Positions 1 to 8,149 of a stretch of 64,000 bases of DNA are shown in pieces. Within the stretch, counting starts at the first letter, position 1. Each line of letters opens with the position of its first letter. Made by a program: the position numbers and the translations under genes. Below the pieces are notes generated by a model, which was not told where the DNA came from, did no database searches, and worked only from the letters and a program-made list of their open reading frames with translations. Source of the stretch: Helicobacter cetorum (GTDB taxonomy: Bacteria; Campylobacterota; Campylobacteria; Campylobacterales; UBA6016); contig DZAX01000004.1 of assembly GCA_022729705.1 (NCBI GenBank), positions 51,656 to 115,655 on the forward strand. Reading direction: 5' to 3'.

Positions 1-207
1 AATAGTCAAAAGAGTGTTTATGAGATAACAAAACACGCTCACGCTCATCTGGTTTGCAAGGTATGCGGCGGCGTGGAGGATATGGATATTAACCCAAAAC
101 TATTAACGGCGATGAAAGAGGGCGCCGAAAAGATGGAGTTTAAGCCCTTTTTTGTCGCCGTTAATATCTATGGCGTTTGTGCAAAATGCGCTATGCAACC
201 AAAATAA
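1..207 (+). CDS. Fur/PerR-family metalloregulator, C-terminal part (cut by window edge)
   Basis: The first 68 codons form the C-terminal dimerisation and metal-binding domain of a Fur-superfamily repressor. A His-rich stretch (HAHAHLVCKVCGG) carries the first CxxC pair, and GVCAKC near the end carries the second; together they form the structural zinc site of Fur and PerR proteins. The N-terminal winged helix lies outside the window. The gene ends 12 bp before a peroxidase gene, with desulforubrerythrin next. A peroxide sensor (PerR) controlling its own downstream detoxification genes is therefore the likely role, but Fur or another family member cannot be excluded without the N-terminus. Confidence 0.85.
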   Translation, partial: NSQKSVYEITKHAHAHLVCKVCGGVEDMDINPKLLTAMKEGAEKMEFKPFFVAVNIYGVCAKCAMQPK

Positions 208-219
208 CAAGGAGAAAAA

Positions 220-1251
220 ATGAGTAAACTGAGATTTTTAGCGCTGTCGCTTTTTAGCGTAGGCTCTTTATTTGCAAGCGACGCTTTGGTGGATTCTGCA
301 AAAAAAGCGGGTCTAAAACCGATTCCATTTGAGCATAAAGCACAGATGAAACTAATAGGCGAGTTTCAAAAGGGGATTACGGTAGAAAAAGTCGAACTTG
401 GTAAAAAACTTTTCTTTGAGCCTAGACTATCTAAAAGCGGTATTATCTCCTGTAATACATGTCACAATTTGGGGCTTGGCGGAACGGACGGTGTAAGTGC
501 GGCGATAGGACACCAATGGACGGCAAATCCGCACCATCTTAACTCTCCAACTGTATACAACTCCGTATTTAACACAACGCAGTTTTGGGATGGCAGAAGT
601 CCGAACTTGGGCGATCAAGCAAAAGGACCTATGCAGGCTATGCCTGAAATGGCTATAACGCCAAAGATGGCCGAGGAGAGAATCTCGTCAATGCCTGAGT
701 ATGCGGCGCAGTTTAAAAAAGTTTTTCCAAAAGATAAAAACCCTGTGACGTTTGAAAACATAGTAGACTCTATCGCAGCTTTTGAAGCTGTGCTTGTAAC
801 CCCTTCAAAGTTTGATAAATTCCTTGCAGGAAACGCTAAAGCTCTACATAAAGATGAAAAAGAGGGGCTTAAGCTCTTTATTGACAAAGGTTGTGCTGCA
901 TGCCATACAGGATACAATCTTGGCGGTGCTAGCAAACAAAAATTCCCGCTGATAGGCGAGTATAAATACGCACATTTGGGCGACTTTAAAGGCGATAAAG
1001 TTGGAACGGTAAAAGTGCCGACGCTTAGAAATATCACGCAAACAGCCCCATATATGCATAACGGCGCAATCTGGAAACTAGAAGAAGTCGTACAAACAAT
1101 GGGCGAAAATCAACTAGGAACAAAGATTAGCGACGCCGAAGCGACAAAAATCGTCACATTCCTAAAAACGTTAGAGGGTAAAAAACCATCGATCGAATAC
1201 CCGATGTTGCCGAGCTCAACGAGCAAAACGCCAATACCTGATTCAAAATAA
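220..1251 (+). CDS. di-haem cytochrome c peroxidase
   Basis: Periplasmic enzyme reducing hydrogen peroxide to water with electrons from cytochrome c. The 343-residue product starts with a Sec signal peptide (hydrophobic stretch to about residue 19, LFAS then D). It has two haem-c motifs: CNTCH at residues 78-82 (N-terminal, peroxidatic haem) and CAACH at 225-229 (electron-transfer haem). That spacing and length are typical of the CcpA/MauG peroxidase family. The ATG is preceded by AAGGAG at good spacing. It lies between a Fur/PerR-type gene and desulforubrerythrin, consistent with one peroxide-responsive unit. Campylobacterota often carry several paralogues, so the exact symbol is left open. 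Confidence 0.95.
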   Translation: MSKLRFLALSLFSVGSLFASDALVDSAKKAGLKPIPFEHKAQMKLIGEFQKGITVEKVELGKKLFFEPRLSKSGIISCNTCHNLGLGGTDGVSAAIGHQWTANPHHLNSPTVYNSVFNTTQFWDGRSPNLGDQAKGPMQAMPEMAITPKMAEERISSMPEYAAQFKKVFPKDKNPVTFENIVDSIAAFEAVLVTPSKFDKFLAGNAKALHKDEKEGLKLFIDKGCAACHTGYNLGGASKQKFPLIGEYKYAHLGDFKGDKVGTVKVPTLRNITQTAPYMHNGAIWKLEEVVQTMGENQLGTKISDAEATKIVTFLKTLEGKKPSIEYPMLPSSTSKTPIPDSK

Positions 1252-1260
1252 AGGACAACA

Positions 1261-1908
1261 GTGAAAAAATACCAATCCTATAAGTGCGCTATCTGTGGAA
1301 ACGAAGTAGAGCTTCAAAACGTAGGCGGCGGCAAACTAGTGTGTTGCGGCGAGCCGATGGGCGTTGTAAATGAAAACGTAACGGCGGTAAACCTAATGAA
1401 GGCGTTTGCCGGCGAGAGTATGGCGAGAAACAAATATCAGTTTTTTGCCGAACTAGCCGAAAAAGAGGGGTATCATGCAGTCGCTAGACACTTTATGGAA
1501 GCCTCAGAAAACGAGAGATGGCACGCCATTGCGCAGTTTAAGCTATATAACAATCTAGTAAACGGCGTAGAGCTAAACAGCACGCTAAAAAATATCGAAT
1601 ACGCAATGGCGGGCGAACACTATGAGCATACTACGATGTATCCTGAGTTTGCGGCTCTTGCCGAGGCTGAGGGGCTTTTGGACATCGCTAGAATCTTTAG
1701 GGCTATCGCAAAAGTAGAAGTAGAGCATGAAAGAGAGTATGGCGAACTAAAAGCGGCTCTTGAGGCTGACGGTTTCTTTTCGGGTGAAGAAGAGGAATCA
1801 TGGGTGTGCGAAGTGTGCGGACACGTCCACAGAGGCAAAAAAGCTCCGGGAGCTTGCCCGCTTTGTAAAGTCCCAAAAGAGTATTTTAAGAGAGAAAGCC
1901 TGTATTAA
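1261..1908 (+). CDS. rrc: desulforubrerythrin (three-domain rubrerythrin)
   Basis: Non-haem iron peroxidase of the cytoplasm. Three domains are visible. An N-terminal desulforedoxin-like FeS4 site uses Cys9, Cys12, Cys28 and Cys29. The central ferritin-like four-helix bundle supplies a di-iron site (GESMARNKY near 51-59, ENERWH near 83-88, EVEHEREY near 153-160). A C-terminal rubredoxin site uses Cys183, Cys186, Cys199 and Cys202. At 215 residues with this domain order it matches Campylobacter jejuni Rrc, from which desulforubrerythrin was described. It uses a GTG start 9 bp after the peroxidase stop, so the two are probably co-transcribed. Confidence 0.95.
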   Translation: MKKYQSYKCAICGNEVELQNVGGGKLVCCGEPMGVVNENVTAVNLMKAFAGESMARNKYQFFAELAEKEGYHAVARHFMEASENERWHAIAQFKLYNNLVNGVELNSTLKNIEYAMAGEHYEHTTMYPEFAALAEAEGLLDIARIFRAIAKVEVEHEREYGELKAALEADGFFSGEEEESWVCEVCGHVHRGKKAPGACPLCKVPKEYFKRESLY

Positions 1909-1990
1909 CATTTTGATTGATTCTCACAGCTTGCCGCTCTTAAGATTTCATATTTTCTCAGAGGATTTAATTAATATAATATGTTTACAA

Positions 1991-2290
1991 ATGCGCAACT
2001 TCTTTGGCGTTCACGCTCACCACTATGCCGGTCTCTCAACTGGCATAGGGGCTCTAATTGTTCCTATGGTCAAGAGCCAATCAAAATCTATTCTCTCTAT
2101 TGGTCTTGGTTTTTCAGCAGGAGTCATGCGCTATGTCTCTTTTATGGAGATACTACCCTTTTCGATATTTGAATTAAGCAAAAGTTTACGCCAAAAGAAG
2201 CCAAAACGACGGCGGTAATCGCATTTATCGATAGGATGGTTCCAAGCGAGATAAATCCGCATGAGTTTTCAGGCGGCAAAGACATAAATG
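1991..2290 (+). pseudogene. zupT: zupT zinc transporter remnant (frameshifted, internally deleted)
   Basis: Two pieces of a ZIP-family zinc transporter can be read in different frames. From 1991 one frame gives the N-terminal segment with GLSTGIGALI and LGFSAGVMRYVSFMEILPF, the family's first transmembrane helices. From about 2188 another frame gives AVIAFIDRMVPSEINPHE, which in ZupT lies further along the protein. The intervening residues and the whole C-terminus (catalytic helices IV-V) are missing, so the gene is dead. A palindromic repeat element begins directly after the PHEF codons and may have disrupted it. Function of the parent gene: divalent metal uptake across the inner membrane. 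Confidence 0.75.
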
Positions 2291-2334
2291 TCCCTGCACC
2301 CCCTAAAGCTTCCCGCATTTGCGGGAGAGCGCAT
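2272..2334 (+). repeat. hairpin-linker-hairpin intergenic repeat, copy 1
   Basis: Contains GACATAAATGTC as stem 1, the conserved linker CCCCCTAAAGCT, then the stem CCCGCATTTGCGGG followed by AGAG. The same arrangement with different stem bases occurs near 12976, 22000, 41340 and 50454. It lies in the remains of zupT. Confidence 0.8.
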
Positions 2335-2340
2335 GGCGAG

Positions 2341-2721
2341 CTAAATATTTTTCAGACAACTTTGCATTTTATGTGCCAGCTCTTTATAGAAAATTTCCTT
2401 GTCGGCAAACGCGGGCGAAAACTCCCTTTGCTTTTGCCCCCACATAGGCTCTGGAAAATAAGCGTCGTCCATAAATCTTGCCTGTATATGCAGATGAACC
2501 CTTGGAAGCATATTTCCAAAGCTAGCCCAGTTTACTTTATCCGGCTTAAAATACAAAAGTATCTCCTTTTCTATCAAAAAAGCCGCATCAAATAGAACCG
2601 CTCTACTCTTGTCATCAAGCTCTGAGAGCTCTTTATGCGGCGTTTGCGTAAATATTTTTACCCAAGGATTTTGCGACTCGTGTATCTCTACATAGATATA
2701 TTTATTTTCGAATATTCTCAT
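2341..2721 (-). CDS. HIT-family (histidine triad) nucleotide-binding protein
   Basis: A 126-residue single-domain protein. The HIT signature is seen as HLHIQ at residues 76-80, the core of the His-x-His-x-Q/H motif; these proteins bind and hydrolyse nucleotides such as dinucleoside polyphosphates. The final family His is replaced by Gln, which is common in the Fhit/Ap4A branch. It is followed by a conserved aromatic stretch (YFPEPMWG). It is transcribed away from the oxidative-stress genes and is probably monocistronic. The exact substrate cannot be deduced. Confidence 0.75.
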   Translation of the reverse strand: MRIFENKYIYVEIHESQNPWVKIFTQTPHKELSELDDKSRAVLFDAAFLIEKEILLYFKPDKVNWASFGNMLPRVHLHIQARFMDDAYFPEPMWGQKQREFSPAFADKEIFYKELAHKMQSCLKNI

Positions 2722-2848
2722 ATTTTGGCACCTATCCTTTGTAAAATCATAACTTTAAAAGTGCTATTTTACAATAAGTTTTACACTGGAGATGTTTAGT
2801 CCCCCATTCTTCAGGCATAATATACAAACACCTTATGGAAGCTAATTT

Positions 2849-2995
2849 ATGGGAAATTTATTGCACGCTAACGCCAAGACCACGCCAAGAATCAGAAAAG
2901 AAATTCAAGACTCTTATGAGAGTATCGCAAAGTTAGCAATCAAATATTATACCACCCCCGTTTGTCAAGACAACTTTTTCTTCCTCTTTTCTTAA
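2849..2995 (+). pseudogene. transposase N-terminal fragment (IS481/IS3-like helix-turn-helix)
   Basis: Forty-eight codons starting MGNLLHANAKTTPRIR and continuing through an ESIAKLAIKY segment resemble the first helix-turn-helix of IS481-type transposases. Similarity stops at about codon 36, where the frame runs into unrelated sequence and a stop overlapping the end of the adjacent methylase gene. The catalytic DDE domain is absent. It marks the left edge of the accessory restriction block and suggests that a mobile element once took part in its assembly. Family assignment is from memory of the N-terminal motif. Confidence 0.5.
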
Positions 2996-3768
2996 ACTTG
3001 TTTTGCGAGAGCATCTAACGGTAACGGCTTTTGAAACACAAACAGATGCTCGTGCATGATAAGGAGAAAATTCGCCTCTTTTGATTTTTTGACCCAAAAG
3101 CCTGTGGCTTTGCAGTTGTGCTGGTGTTTGATAATATCCTCTTTGAGCGCAAAACCGACTTTGATAAATCTTTGCATTACCATAAACGCCAAAGGTTGAT
3201 ACATCTTTTTGCGTCTTGTGTCGCCTATGAGGAGGGCGCAAAATTTACCGTCTTTTAGCGCCCTAAAAAGCTCCGCCGCCACTCTCTCTATCTCATCGCA
3301 AAACTTCTCCAAATCGTGTATATGCGACAAATCGCCCTCTATGTCGTCCGAATACCTGATAATGTCGGCGTATGGCGGGTGTATAAGAGCAAAGTCTATG
3401 CTTTTAGCCTTTACAATATCTATATTCCTAGCGTCTTTTTGAACCAGTTTTATTTTTGGGTCATACTCGCATTCAAAATCCAAAGCTGTTTTTGTAATCT
3501 CTAGCGCATTTGGGTTTATATCTAGCGCAAGCAAGTTTCTATTTAGCAGTTTGCACTCTATCGCCGTCGTGCCGCCGCCTATCATCGGGTCAAGCAGATA
3601 TTCGCCCTCAGCGGAGTAGCGAAGCAGTAGATTTCGCACAACCTCCGGCGACCAGTTGCCTCTGTATTTGCTGTTGTGCGTAGCCCATGCGCCGCGACGC
3701 GGGAAGCTCCAAACAGTTGTGCATTCTTGTTCAAACTCGTCTGGGTTTAATTTTGTTATTTTTTTCAT
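2992..3768 (-). CDS. DNA methyltransferase (N4-cytosine/N6-adenine family)
   Basis: Probable site-specific DNA methylase of 258 residues. Motif I, the S-adenosylmethionine-binding loop, is DPMIGGGT at residues 60-67. The catalytic motif IV is HPPY at 130-133, in the place of DPPY or SPPY. Motif I precedes motif IV, and the N-terminus (TVWSFPRRG, KYRGNWSP) is typical of N4_N6_Mtase-type enzymes. It is the last gene of a minus-strand run beginning with a Dam-like methylase, and starts 2 bp after a 98-residue hypothetical gene. It could be a second methylase of the GATC system, like DpnA of DpnII loci, or an independent enzyme; its specificity cannot be read from sequence. Confidence 0.85.
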   Translation of the reverse strand: MKKITKLNPDEFEQECTTVWSFPRRGAWATHNSKYRGNWSPEVVRNLLLRYSAEGEYLLDPMIGGGTTAIECKLLNRNLLALDINPNALEITKTALDFECEYDPKIKLVQKDARNIDIVKAKSIDFALIHPPYADIIRYSDDIEGDLSHIHDLEKFCDEIERVAAELFRALKDGKFCALLIGDTRRKKMYQPLAFMVMQRFIKVGFALKEDIIKHQHNCKATGFWVKKSKEANFLLIMHEHLFVFQKPLPLDALAKQV

Positions 3769-3770
3769 CT

Positions 3771-4067
3771 TTAAATCAGTAGAAAATATCTATTGATACC
3801 TTCCTCTGTGACATGCTCGCGAGAAAAGTCGATTATCTTCTTTCTGTCTATCTCATACGATTCAAGCTCTTGCGCCGTATTGAACCCTATCAGCTCCACA
3901 TTCTCAAACTCTCCAAATTCTCTATTCCTCCCTTTGTCCATACAATAGTAGTCCCAATTACCACTTCCGCAAAAAATAAAAGACTCTTTCGCTTTTTTTG
4001 AGCGACAAAATTTTTCGCCAGTAAAGCTATATAACTTTTCATAAATTTTTTCGTATTCAGTTTTCAT
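3771..4067 (-). CDS. hypothetical protein in restriction operon
   Basis: A 98-residue, charged, probably soluble protein that I do not recognise. It contains a Cys/aromatic-rich centre (ESFIFCGSGNWDYYCMDKG) and an acidic C-terminus; no signal peptide or membrane segment is visible. It begins immediately after the stop of the HTH gene and ends 2 bp before the methylase, so translation is probably coupled. The tight spacing argues that it is a real gene of the restriction locus. Confidence 0.6.
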   Translation of the reverse strand: MKTEYEKIYEKLYSFTGEKFCRSKKAKESFIFCGSGNWDYYCMDKGRNREFGEFENVELIGFNTAQELESYEIDRKKIIDFSREHVTEEGINRYFLLI

Positions 4068-4265
4068 CTAGCTACCTTTATGTGTTAGCGAAACAGATAT
4101 TTCAAGCCCTAGATAATCCAGTATCTTATGCAGGGTTTTGTTGTTTAGATTGCTTGTCCTGATGGCTTGATAAAACACGACCTTATCAATACCTAGAGCT
4201 TTATAAACATCAGAGGTCTTTAACCCTCTCTGCGCCAAAACAACTTTTATCTCTTTTTCAAACAA
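4068..4265 (-). CDS. small XRE-type helix-turn-helix protein
   Basis: A 65-residue protein that is essentially one helix-turn-helix domain (TSDVYKALGIDKVVFYQAIR, then a third helix and LGLEISVSL). Such minimal Cro/XRE proteins serve as controller proteins of restriction systems or as antitoxin-like repressors. It lies 43 bp downstream of the DpnII-like endonuclease gene and abuts a 98-residue gene. A role in timing expression of this locus is plausible but inferred from position only. Confidence 0.65.
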   Translation of the reverse strand: MFEKEIKVVLAQRGLKTSDVYKALGIDKVVFYQAIRTSNLNNKTLHKILDYLGLEISVSLTHKGS

Positions 4266-4308
4266 AATTCTAACCTCACGAAACTTAAAAGTTAATAAAA
4301 AAGATTAC

Positions 4309-5238
4309 TTAGTTAGTCTTATTATTTACTATAAAATCTAATATTCCATTTTTGAGCATATCTAAATTAATTACATAGTCGTTATGATTAAAGGTTTCTT
4401 CAAGCGGTCGCAATGATGTTTTCCAACCTGCGCCGTCCGTTATCCATATAAGACCGTAATTCTGACTTTTTAGCAAACCGTCTAGGCTTTTATACTCCTC
4501 TGCCGTGGCTTTTAGTTTTGAACCGCCACCGCTGTAAAAATTAACTTCGATTAAGAAAAGTTTTTTACTTGTTTTATGAAATAAAGCAAAATCAAACCGT
4601 CTACTTTTTTTGTCAATGCCAACAGCGCAATTAAACTCTTTAAATATTTTATCCTCGCTAGCTTGCGAAATATAGGTAAAATCAGGCTCTTTTTTGCAAA
4701 AATTAACTAAGAAGTTTTCTACTATCTCTTCCATTGATGAACCGGTTCTATTTTTTCTCGCATTGCTGTTTAGTCCAACCTCTATACCAAAAACGTAATC
4801 AACCAAATTTTTAATATCATAGTCGCAAAATAAAGATTTCAGTCCTGTTTTTTCTATAAAATCGTAGTAATGATTTATAATGTCTATATTTACTAAATTC
4901 GGTTTTTTAAAAACAAATCTATAAATATTTAGATCTTTGTAGTTATCTATAATGCTAATTTCTCTGTCTCTACTTGCCAGCAAAATTGGTAAAGCTTCGA
5001 CAATAGCTGGATTTTGCCTCAATAGATATTCAAAATCTTCTCTAAAACTTTCTTTTTTACCTAGCAGAAAATTTAAATTGTTAAGTAATAATTCATATTT
5101 TTTCTTATTTTCTAAAACCGTATTCCAGTCTACAAGATACTTGAAATCGGCTATTGTTGGTATAAAATTTTTATACAAGTATTCAAAGGCATTTTCAGCT
5201 CTAATATTTTGCTTTATAATAAAATCTTGATATTTCAC
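4309..5238 (-). CDS. type II restriction endonuclease, DpnII family (GATC)
   Basis: A 309-residue endonuclease matching the DpnII/MboI family, which cleaves unmethylated GATC. Diagnostic blocks are GIEVGLNSNARKNRTG at residues 151-166 and a PD-(D/E)xK-like core with Asp216 (FDFALF) and Glu231 (FLIEVNFYSGGGSKLK). WITDGAGW near 265-272 is also conserved. The length agrees with DpnII (about 290). Its start overlaps the stop of the upstream hypothetical gene by 4 bp, implying translational coupling. The cognate Dam-type methylase lies at the head of the same run (7162-8034), with two unusual genes in between. Confidence 0.9.
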   Translation of the reverse strand: MKYQDFIIKQNIRAENAFEYLYKNFIPTIADFKYLVDWNTVLENKKKYELLLNNLNFLLGKKESFREDFEYLLRQNPAIVEALPILLASRDREISIIDNYKDLNIYRFVFKKPNLVNIDIINHYYDFIEKTGLKSLFCDYDIKNLVDYVFGIEVGLNSNARKNRTGSSMEEIVENFLVNFCKKEPDFTYISQASEDKIFKEFNCAVGIDKKSRRFDFALFHKTSKKLFLIEVNFYSGGGSKLKATAEEYKSLDGLLKSQNYGLIWITDGAGWKTSLRPLEETFNHNDYVINLDMLKNGILDFIVNNKTN

Positions 5239-6101
5239 TTTAATAATTCTCCTATCAGAGCCTTTGTGCTCGCATTAATATTATGAAATACCGTATCGTA
5301 TTTTTGATTTATAGCATTGGATAATCTTTGAATTTTTATTTTAAAAGCCGGATTTATGGCTTTTATTTCATCTAACAACATAGACAAAAATAGAAACCTC
5401 TTTTCGTTTATAATCAATAATTGGAAATAGTCCGGATAATCTGAACTGATTTTGTTTTCTAAAACAATATCATCATGCCACTTTTTATACCTGTCAAAAT
5501 ACTCAGTTTCTAAATTTATTTCTTTATAGTGTTTCAGTCGATAATTGATTTCATTTCTTATTTCTGATTCTTTGATTTCATTATCGATAGTGTATTTAAA
5601 TAAATTACTTGCCGCTGGATCGATATTGACCGTAGCAGCTATTTGGTTAAATTTGGCTCTGCTATTAACTTCCCAAGGCTTAATTCTTTCATAGTTCTTT
5701 TTAAGTATACTGAACTCTCTTTCATGACTACTATGTCCGTCTTGTTGTAGCGTCAAATCATATAAATTAGAACTAGAATCAAGTTTAATCATTTTGTTAA
5801 ACTTATCATTGACATAAACATAAAACTTATCAGACAATCTATTTAATATTTGGGCTAAATAAAAATTTGAATAATACACAGTCACAAATCCCCATGTCCA
5901 ATAGTTTTTTTGAAACTCTATATCTGATGATAATTTATTTAAAATAGCTTTTTCAATCAAAACCAAAATATCATTTAAAAGATATATTTTTAAATCAATG
6001 AAAGAATCCCTATTTTGAATGGCAATTTTTATAGCCTCATTGACGCTCTTATCGTTGGATACCGTAAAATCTTTAAATTTGTTTGTATAAAAATCAAACA
6101 T
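5235..6101 (-). CDS. unknown helical protein linked to DGQHR gene
   Basis: A 288-residue soluble protein with no signal peptide and predicted largely helical character (long Lys/Glu/Asn-rich segments). A helix near residues 68-86 reads WTWGFVTVYYSNFYLAQILN, resembling the tyrosine-rich helix of HEPN-like folds; this is a weak impression and no certain nuclease motif was identified. It sits between the DGQHR gene (one base apart) and the DpnII-like endonuclease (4 bp overlap), so the three are made together. The partnership with a DGQHR protein suggests a defence or modification-sensing role, but the function is unknown. Confidence 0.7.
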   Translation of the reverse strand: MFDFYTNKFKDFTVSNDKSVNEAIKIAIQNRDSFIDLKIYLLNDILVLIEKAILNKLSSDIEFQKNYWTWGFVTVYYSNFYLAQILNRLSDKFYVYVNDKFNKMIKLDSSSNLYDLTLQQDGHSSHEREFSILKKNYERIKPWEVNSRAKFNQIAATVNIDPAASNLFKYTIDNEIKESEIRNEINYRLKHYKEINLETEYFDRYKKWHDDIVLENKISSDYPDYFQLLIINEKRFLFLSMLLDEIKAINPAFKIKIQRLSNAINQKYDTVFHNINASTKALIGELLK

Positions 6102-6102
6102 T

Positions 6103-7158
6103 CTATAGCTCTATTTTCCCAATTTTATCTTCACTTTTAAGGCTATCTTTTAATATTTTTGTGAATTTTTTACTGAAATTATCCTGAGCTTTTACTCCTC
6201 CGCCAATACCGTTAGATAGACTCTCTAGCGTATTTTCCTGAATCTTTGCAAGAGTAAAAATAATACTATTTTCTTTAAAATTTTTATGCTCGATAAATGT
6301 TTCGTCAAAAACATCGCCTAAAGATTTTATCAATCCTCCCAAAACTGTCGTTTTAAAGACTACGCCCTTTTCCCAATCGCTTTCAAAAACAACTTTTATA
6401 GCGTTAAAATAATTTATAAAAATTTGAACCTGCTCATTAAATGAAGAACCTTTAAATTTTCCGTTTGTGTAGTTTATGTACTCTTTCACAAAAGGTGATA
6501 TTGACGATAAACTAATTTTTTTAGCTTCTTCTCCAGTCATTGCAATCAAATCTTTTAAACACGATTCGTCGTTAAAGTTCAAATCTCTTATAATTTCCGT
6601 TGCCTTTTGGTCAGCTGTTATATTCTCGCTATCCAAATTATCACGAATATCTTCATCAGAAGTTGTGCTAATCAAATCCATATATAATGAAGTTGGCAAA
6701 GGCGTTTGAGTTTTATTGATGGTTATAAAAAGTCTTGCTTGATGCTTTGGTTCTAAATCGGCAACCGCAACAACAATCAACTCAAATTTTGGACTAAACT
6801 CATACCCTCCTTTAGCCCTATGTTGACCATCTATTATTAGACCTTTATACCCATCTTCATTATCGCTAATAATTAACTCTTTTGTGTCTTCTTTATATTC
6901 TATGCTATCCAAAGCGATTAAAACATTGCTAGGTAGTATTGATGGATAAGAATCTGGTGATTTTCCGCTCAAATATGCGACTATCTCTTTTATCTTTTTC
7001 CCTCTGACTATTCTTTGATAACCGTCGTCTCTATTTTCTAATCTTCTTGAAATAACGAAGTGATTATGTATCTCTTCGGAAGTCAATTTAAAAACATACA
7101 ATTTTAGGCTATTTTGCACAACAATTAAGGGGTCTTTTATAATAAGATCATTTTGCAT
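6103..7158 (-). CDS. DGQHR-domain protein (DndB-like)
   Basis: A 351-residue protein carrying the signature GLIIDGQHRAKGGYEF, with DGQHR at residues 110-114. Proteins with this motif form the DGQHR/DndB family, related to ParB-like folds. DndB acts with the phosphorothioate DNA-modification genes, and other members occur in mobile islands and defence loci. Here it starts 3 bp after the stop of a Dam-like methylase and is followed by an unknown gene and a DpnII-like endonuclease. No dndCDE or 7-deazaguanine genes occur in the window, so its role in a GATC restriction locus is open. The domain call is solid; the function is inferred. Confidence 0.85.
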   Translation of the reverse strand: MQNDLIIKDPLIVVQNSLKLYVFKLTSEEIHNHFVISRRLENRDDGYQRIVRGKKIKEIVAYLSGKSPDSYPSILPSNVLIALDSIEYKEDTKELIISDNEDGYKGLIIDGQHRAKGGYEFSPKFELIVVAVADLEPKHQARLFITINKTQTPLPTSLYMDLISTTSDEDIRDNLDSENITADQKATEIIRDLNFNDESCLKDLIAMTGEEAKKISLSSISPFVKEYINYTNGKFKGSSFNEQVQIFINYFNAIKVVFESDWEKGVVFKTTVLGGLIKSLGDVFDETFIEHKNFKENSIIFTLAKIQENTLESLSNGIGGGVKAQDNFSKKFTKILKDSLKSEDKIGKIEL

Positions 7159-7161
7159 TTT

Positions 7162-8034
7162 TTAACTCCTACCGTTTTTTATTATAACTTCTTTTATCTT
7201 CCCACGCCCGCTACTCTTGCTATTGATAAACCTATTTACCTCAACAAACTTTATATCATAGCCCATGTAAAGCTCTTTAATAAACTCTGTATCAGAATTG
7301 GAGTGCATAGCCGATACACCTTTATCGTTCAGCTCTTCAAAAACCCCAAAAAGCCTCTTTTGCTCCTCATCCAAAAACACATTTTCATGATACGCCGTAA
7401 AGCTCGAAGTTGGATTTAGCGGATAGTATGGAGGATCAAAATATACAAAATCGCTCTCTTTTGCATAGTCTAATACTTTAGCAAAATCAACATTTTGAAT
7501 CTCCGCATTTTGTAAAGCCACGCTAGCCGCCACAATCAACTCTTCTTCGTAGATAATCGGATTTTTATATCTACCAATCGGCACATTATGGTAGCCTTTG
7601 CTATTTACCCGCCAAAGCCCGTTAAAGCAAGTTTTGTTCAGATAGATAAACCTCGCCGCTCTTATCTCGTTTGGCAGGCTCTTAAATCCTTCCTCTCTAT
7701 CCATAGCTCTCGTGGTGTAGTAAAACTCTTCAGAGTGTTGCACCTGAAACTCGCGAAGTTGTTTGAGTAGTTTTTTGGGTTGTTTTTTGACTGTTTTATA
7801 TGTATTGATTAGTTCGGCGTTTGCGTCAAAGAGATACGCTTTTTTACCCCTCAGCACTCCAAGCCTCGTAAGTTCAAAAAACAGCGCGCCGCCGCCGATA
7901 AACGGCTCAAAGTAGTTGTTAAATTCTTTTGGCATTAGCCTTAAAAGTTCAGGCAACAAAGCCCGTTTACCGCCCGCCCATTTGATGAACGGTCGCACTT
8001 TTACAAGCGATAAAGCCTCTACTCCAATTGTCAT
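7162..8034 (-). CDS. Dam-family adenine-N6 DNA methyltransferase (GATC)
   Basis: D12-class methylase transferring a methyl group to adenine in GATC. It shows FIKWAGGKR (motif X), FEPFIGGGA (motif I) and DPPYYPL (motif IV), in the order of Dam and DpnM. The reading frame is open back to 8115, but its first 27 codons lie partly in a direct repeat copied from the end of an upstream gene. The ATG at 8034 (MTIGVEALSLVKVRPF) places motif X at the usual distance from the start, so 290 residues are proposed. It heads the operon and protects the host from the DpnII-like enzyme at 4309-5238. Confidence 0.9.
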   Translation of the reverse strand: MTIGVEALSLVKVRPFIKWAGGKRALLPELLRLMPKEFNNYFEPFIGGGALFFELTRLGVLRGKKAYLFDANAELINTYKTVKKQPKKLLKQLREFQVQHSEEFYYTTRAMDREEGFKSLPNEIRAARFIYLNKTCFNGLWRVNSKGYHNVPIGRYKNPIIYEEELIVAASVALQNAEIQNVDFAKVLDYAKESDFVYFDPPYYPLNPTSSFTAYHENVFLDEEQKRLFGVFEELNDKGVSAMHSNSDTEFIKELYMGYDIKFVEVNRFINSKSSGRGKIKEVIIKNGRS

Positions 8035-8064
8035 ACCCGCCGCGCTCCCTGCAAAACTTTTACG

Positions 8065-8138
8065 CAAATTGTACCCGCCAAACGCAAAAAAAAAGCCCAC
8101 AATTCCGACGTCCACACGCCCATAAGCTTTTGACTCTC
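8065..8138. repeat. 74-bp direct repeat, copy A (left of toxin-antitoxin cassette)
   Basis: Matches 8710-8783 at 70 of 74 positions. The second copy is the end and trailer of the acetyltransferase gene; this copy still reads ESQKLMGVWT in the equivalent frame but has lost the stop codon. On the minus strand it ends with a TACAAT box that could serve as a -10 element for the methylase operon. Confidence 0.9.
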
Positions 8139-8149
8139 ACACTACGGCG

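Noticed and set aside
1760..2218. 152-codon frame starting inside the desulforubrerythrin gene
   Set aside because: Only its second half is meaningful, as part of the zupT remnant; the first half is a shifted reading of the rubrerythrin gene.
2236..2595. 119-codon frame across zupT end and HIT gene
   Set aside because: It contains the zupT tail followed by antisense of the HIT protein; not a gene.
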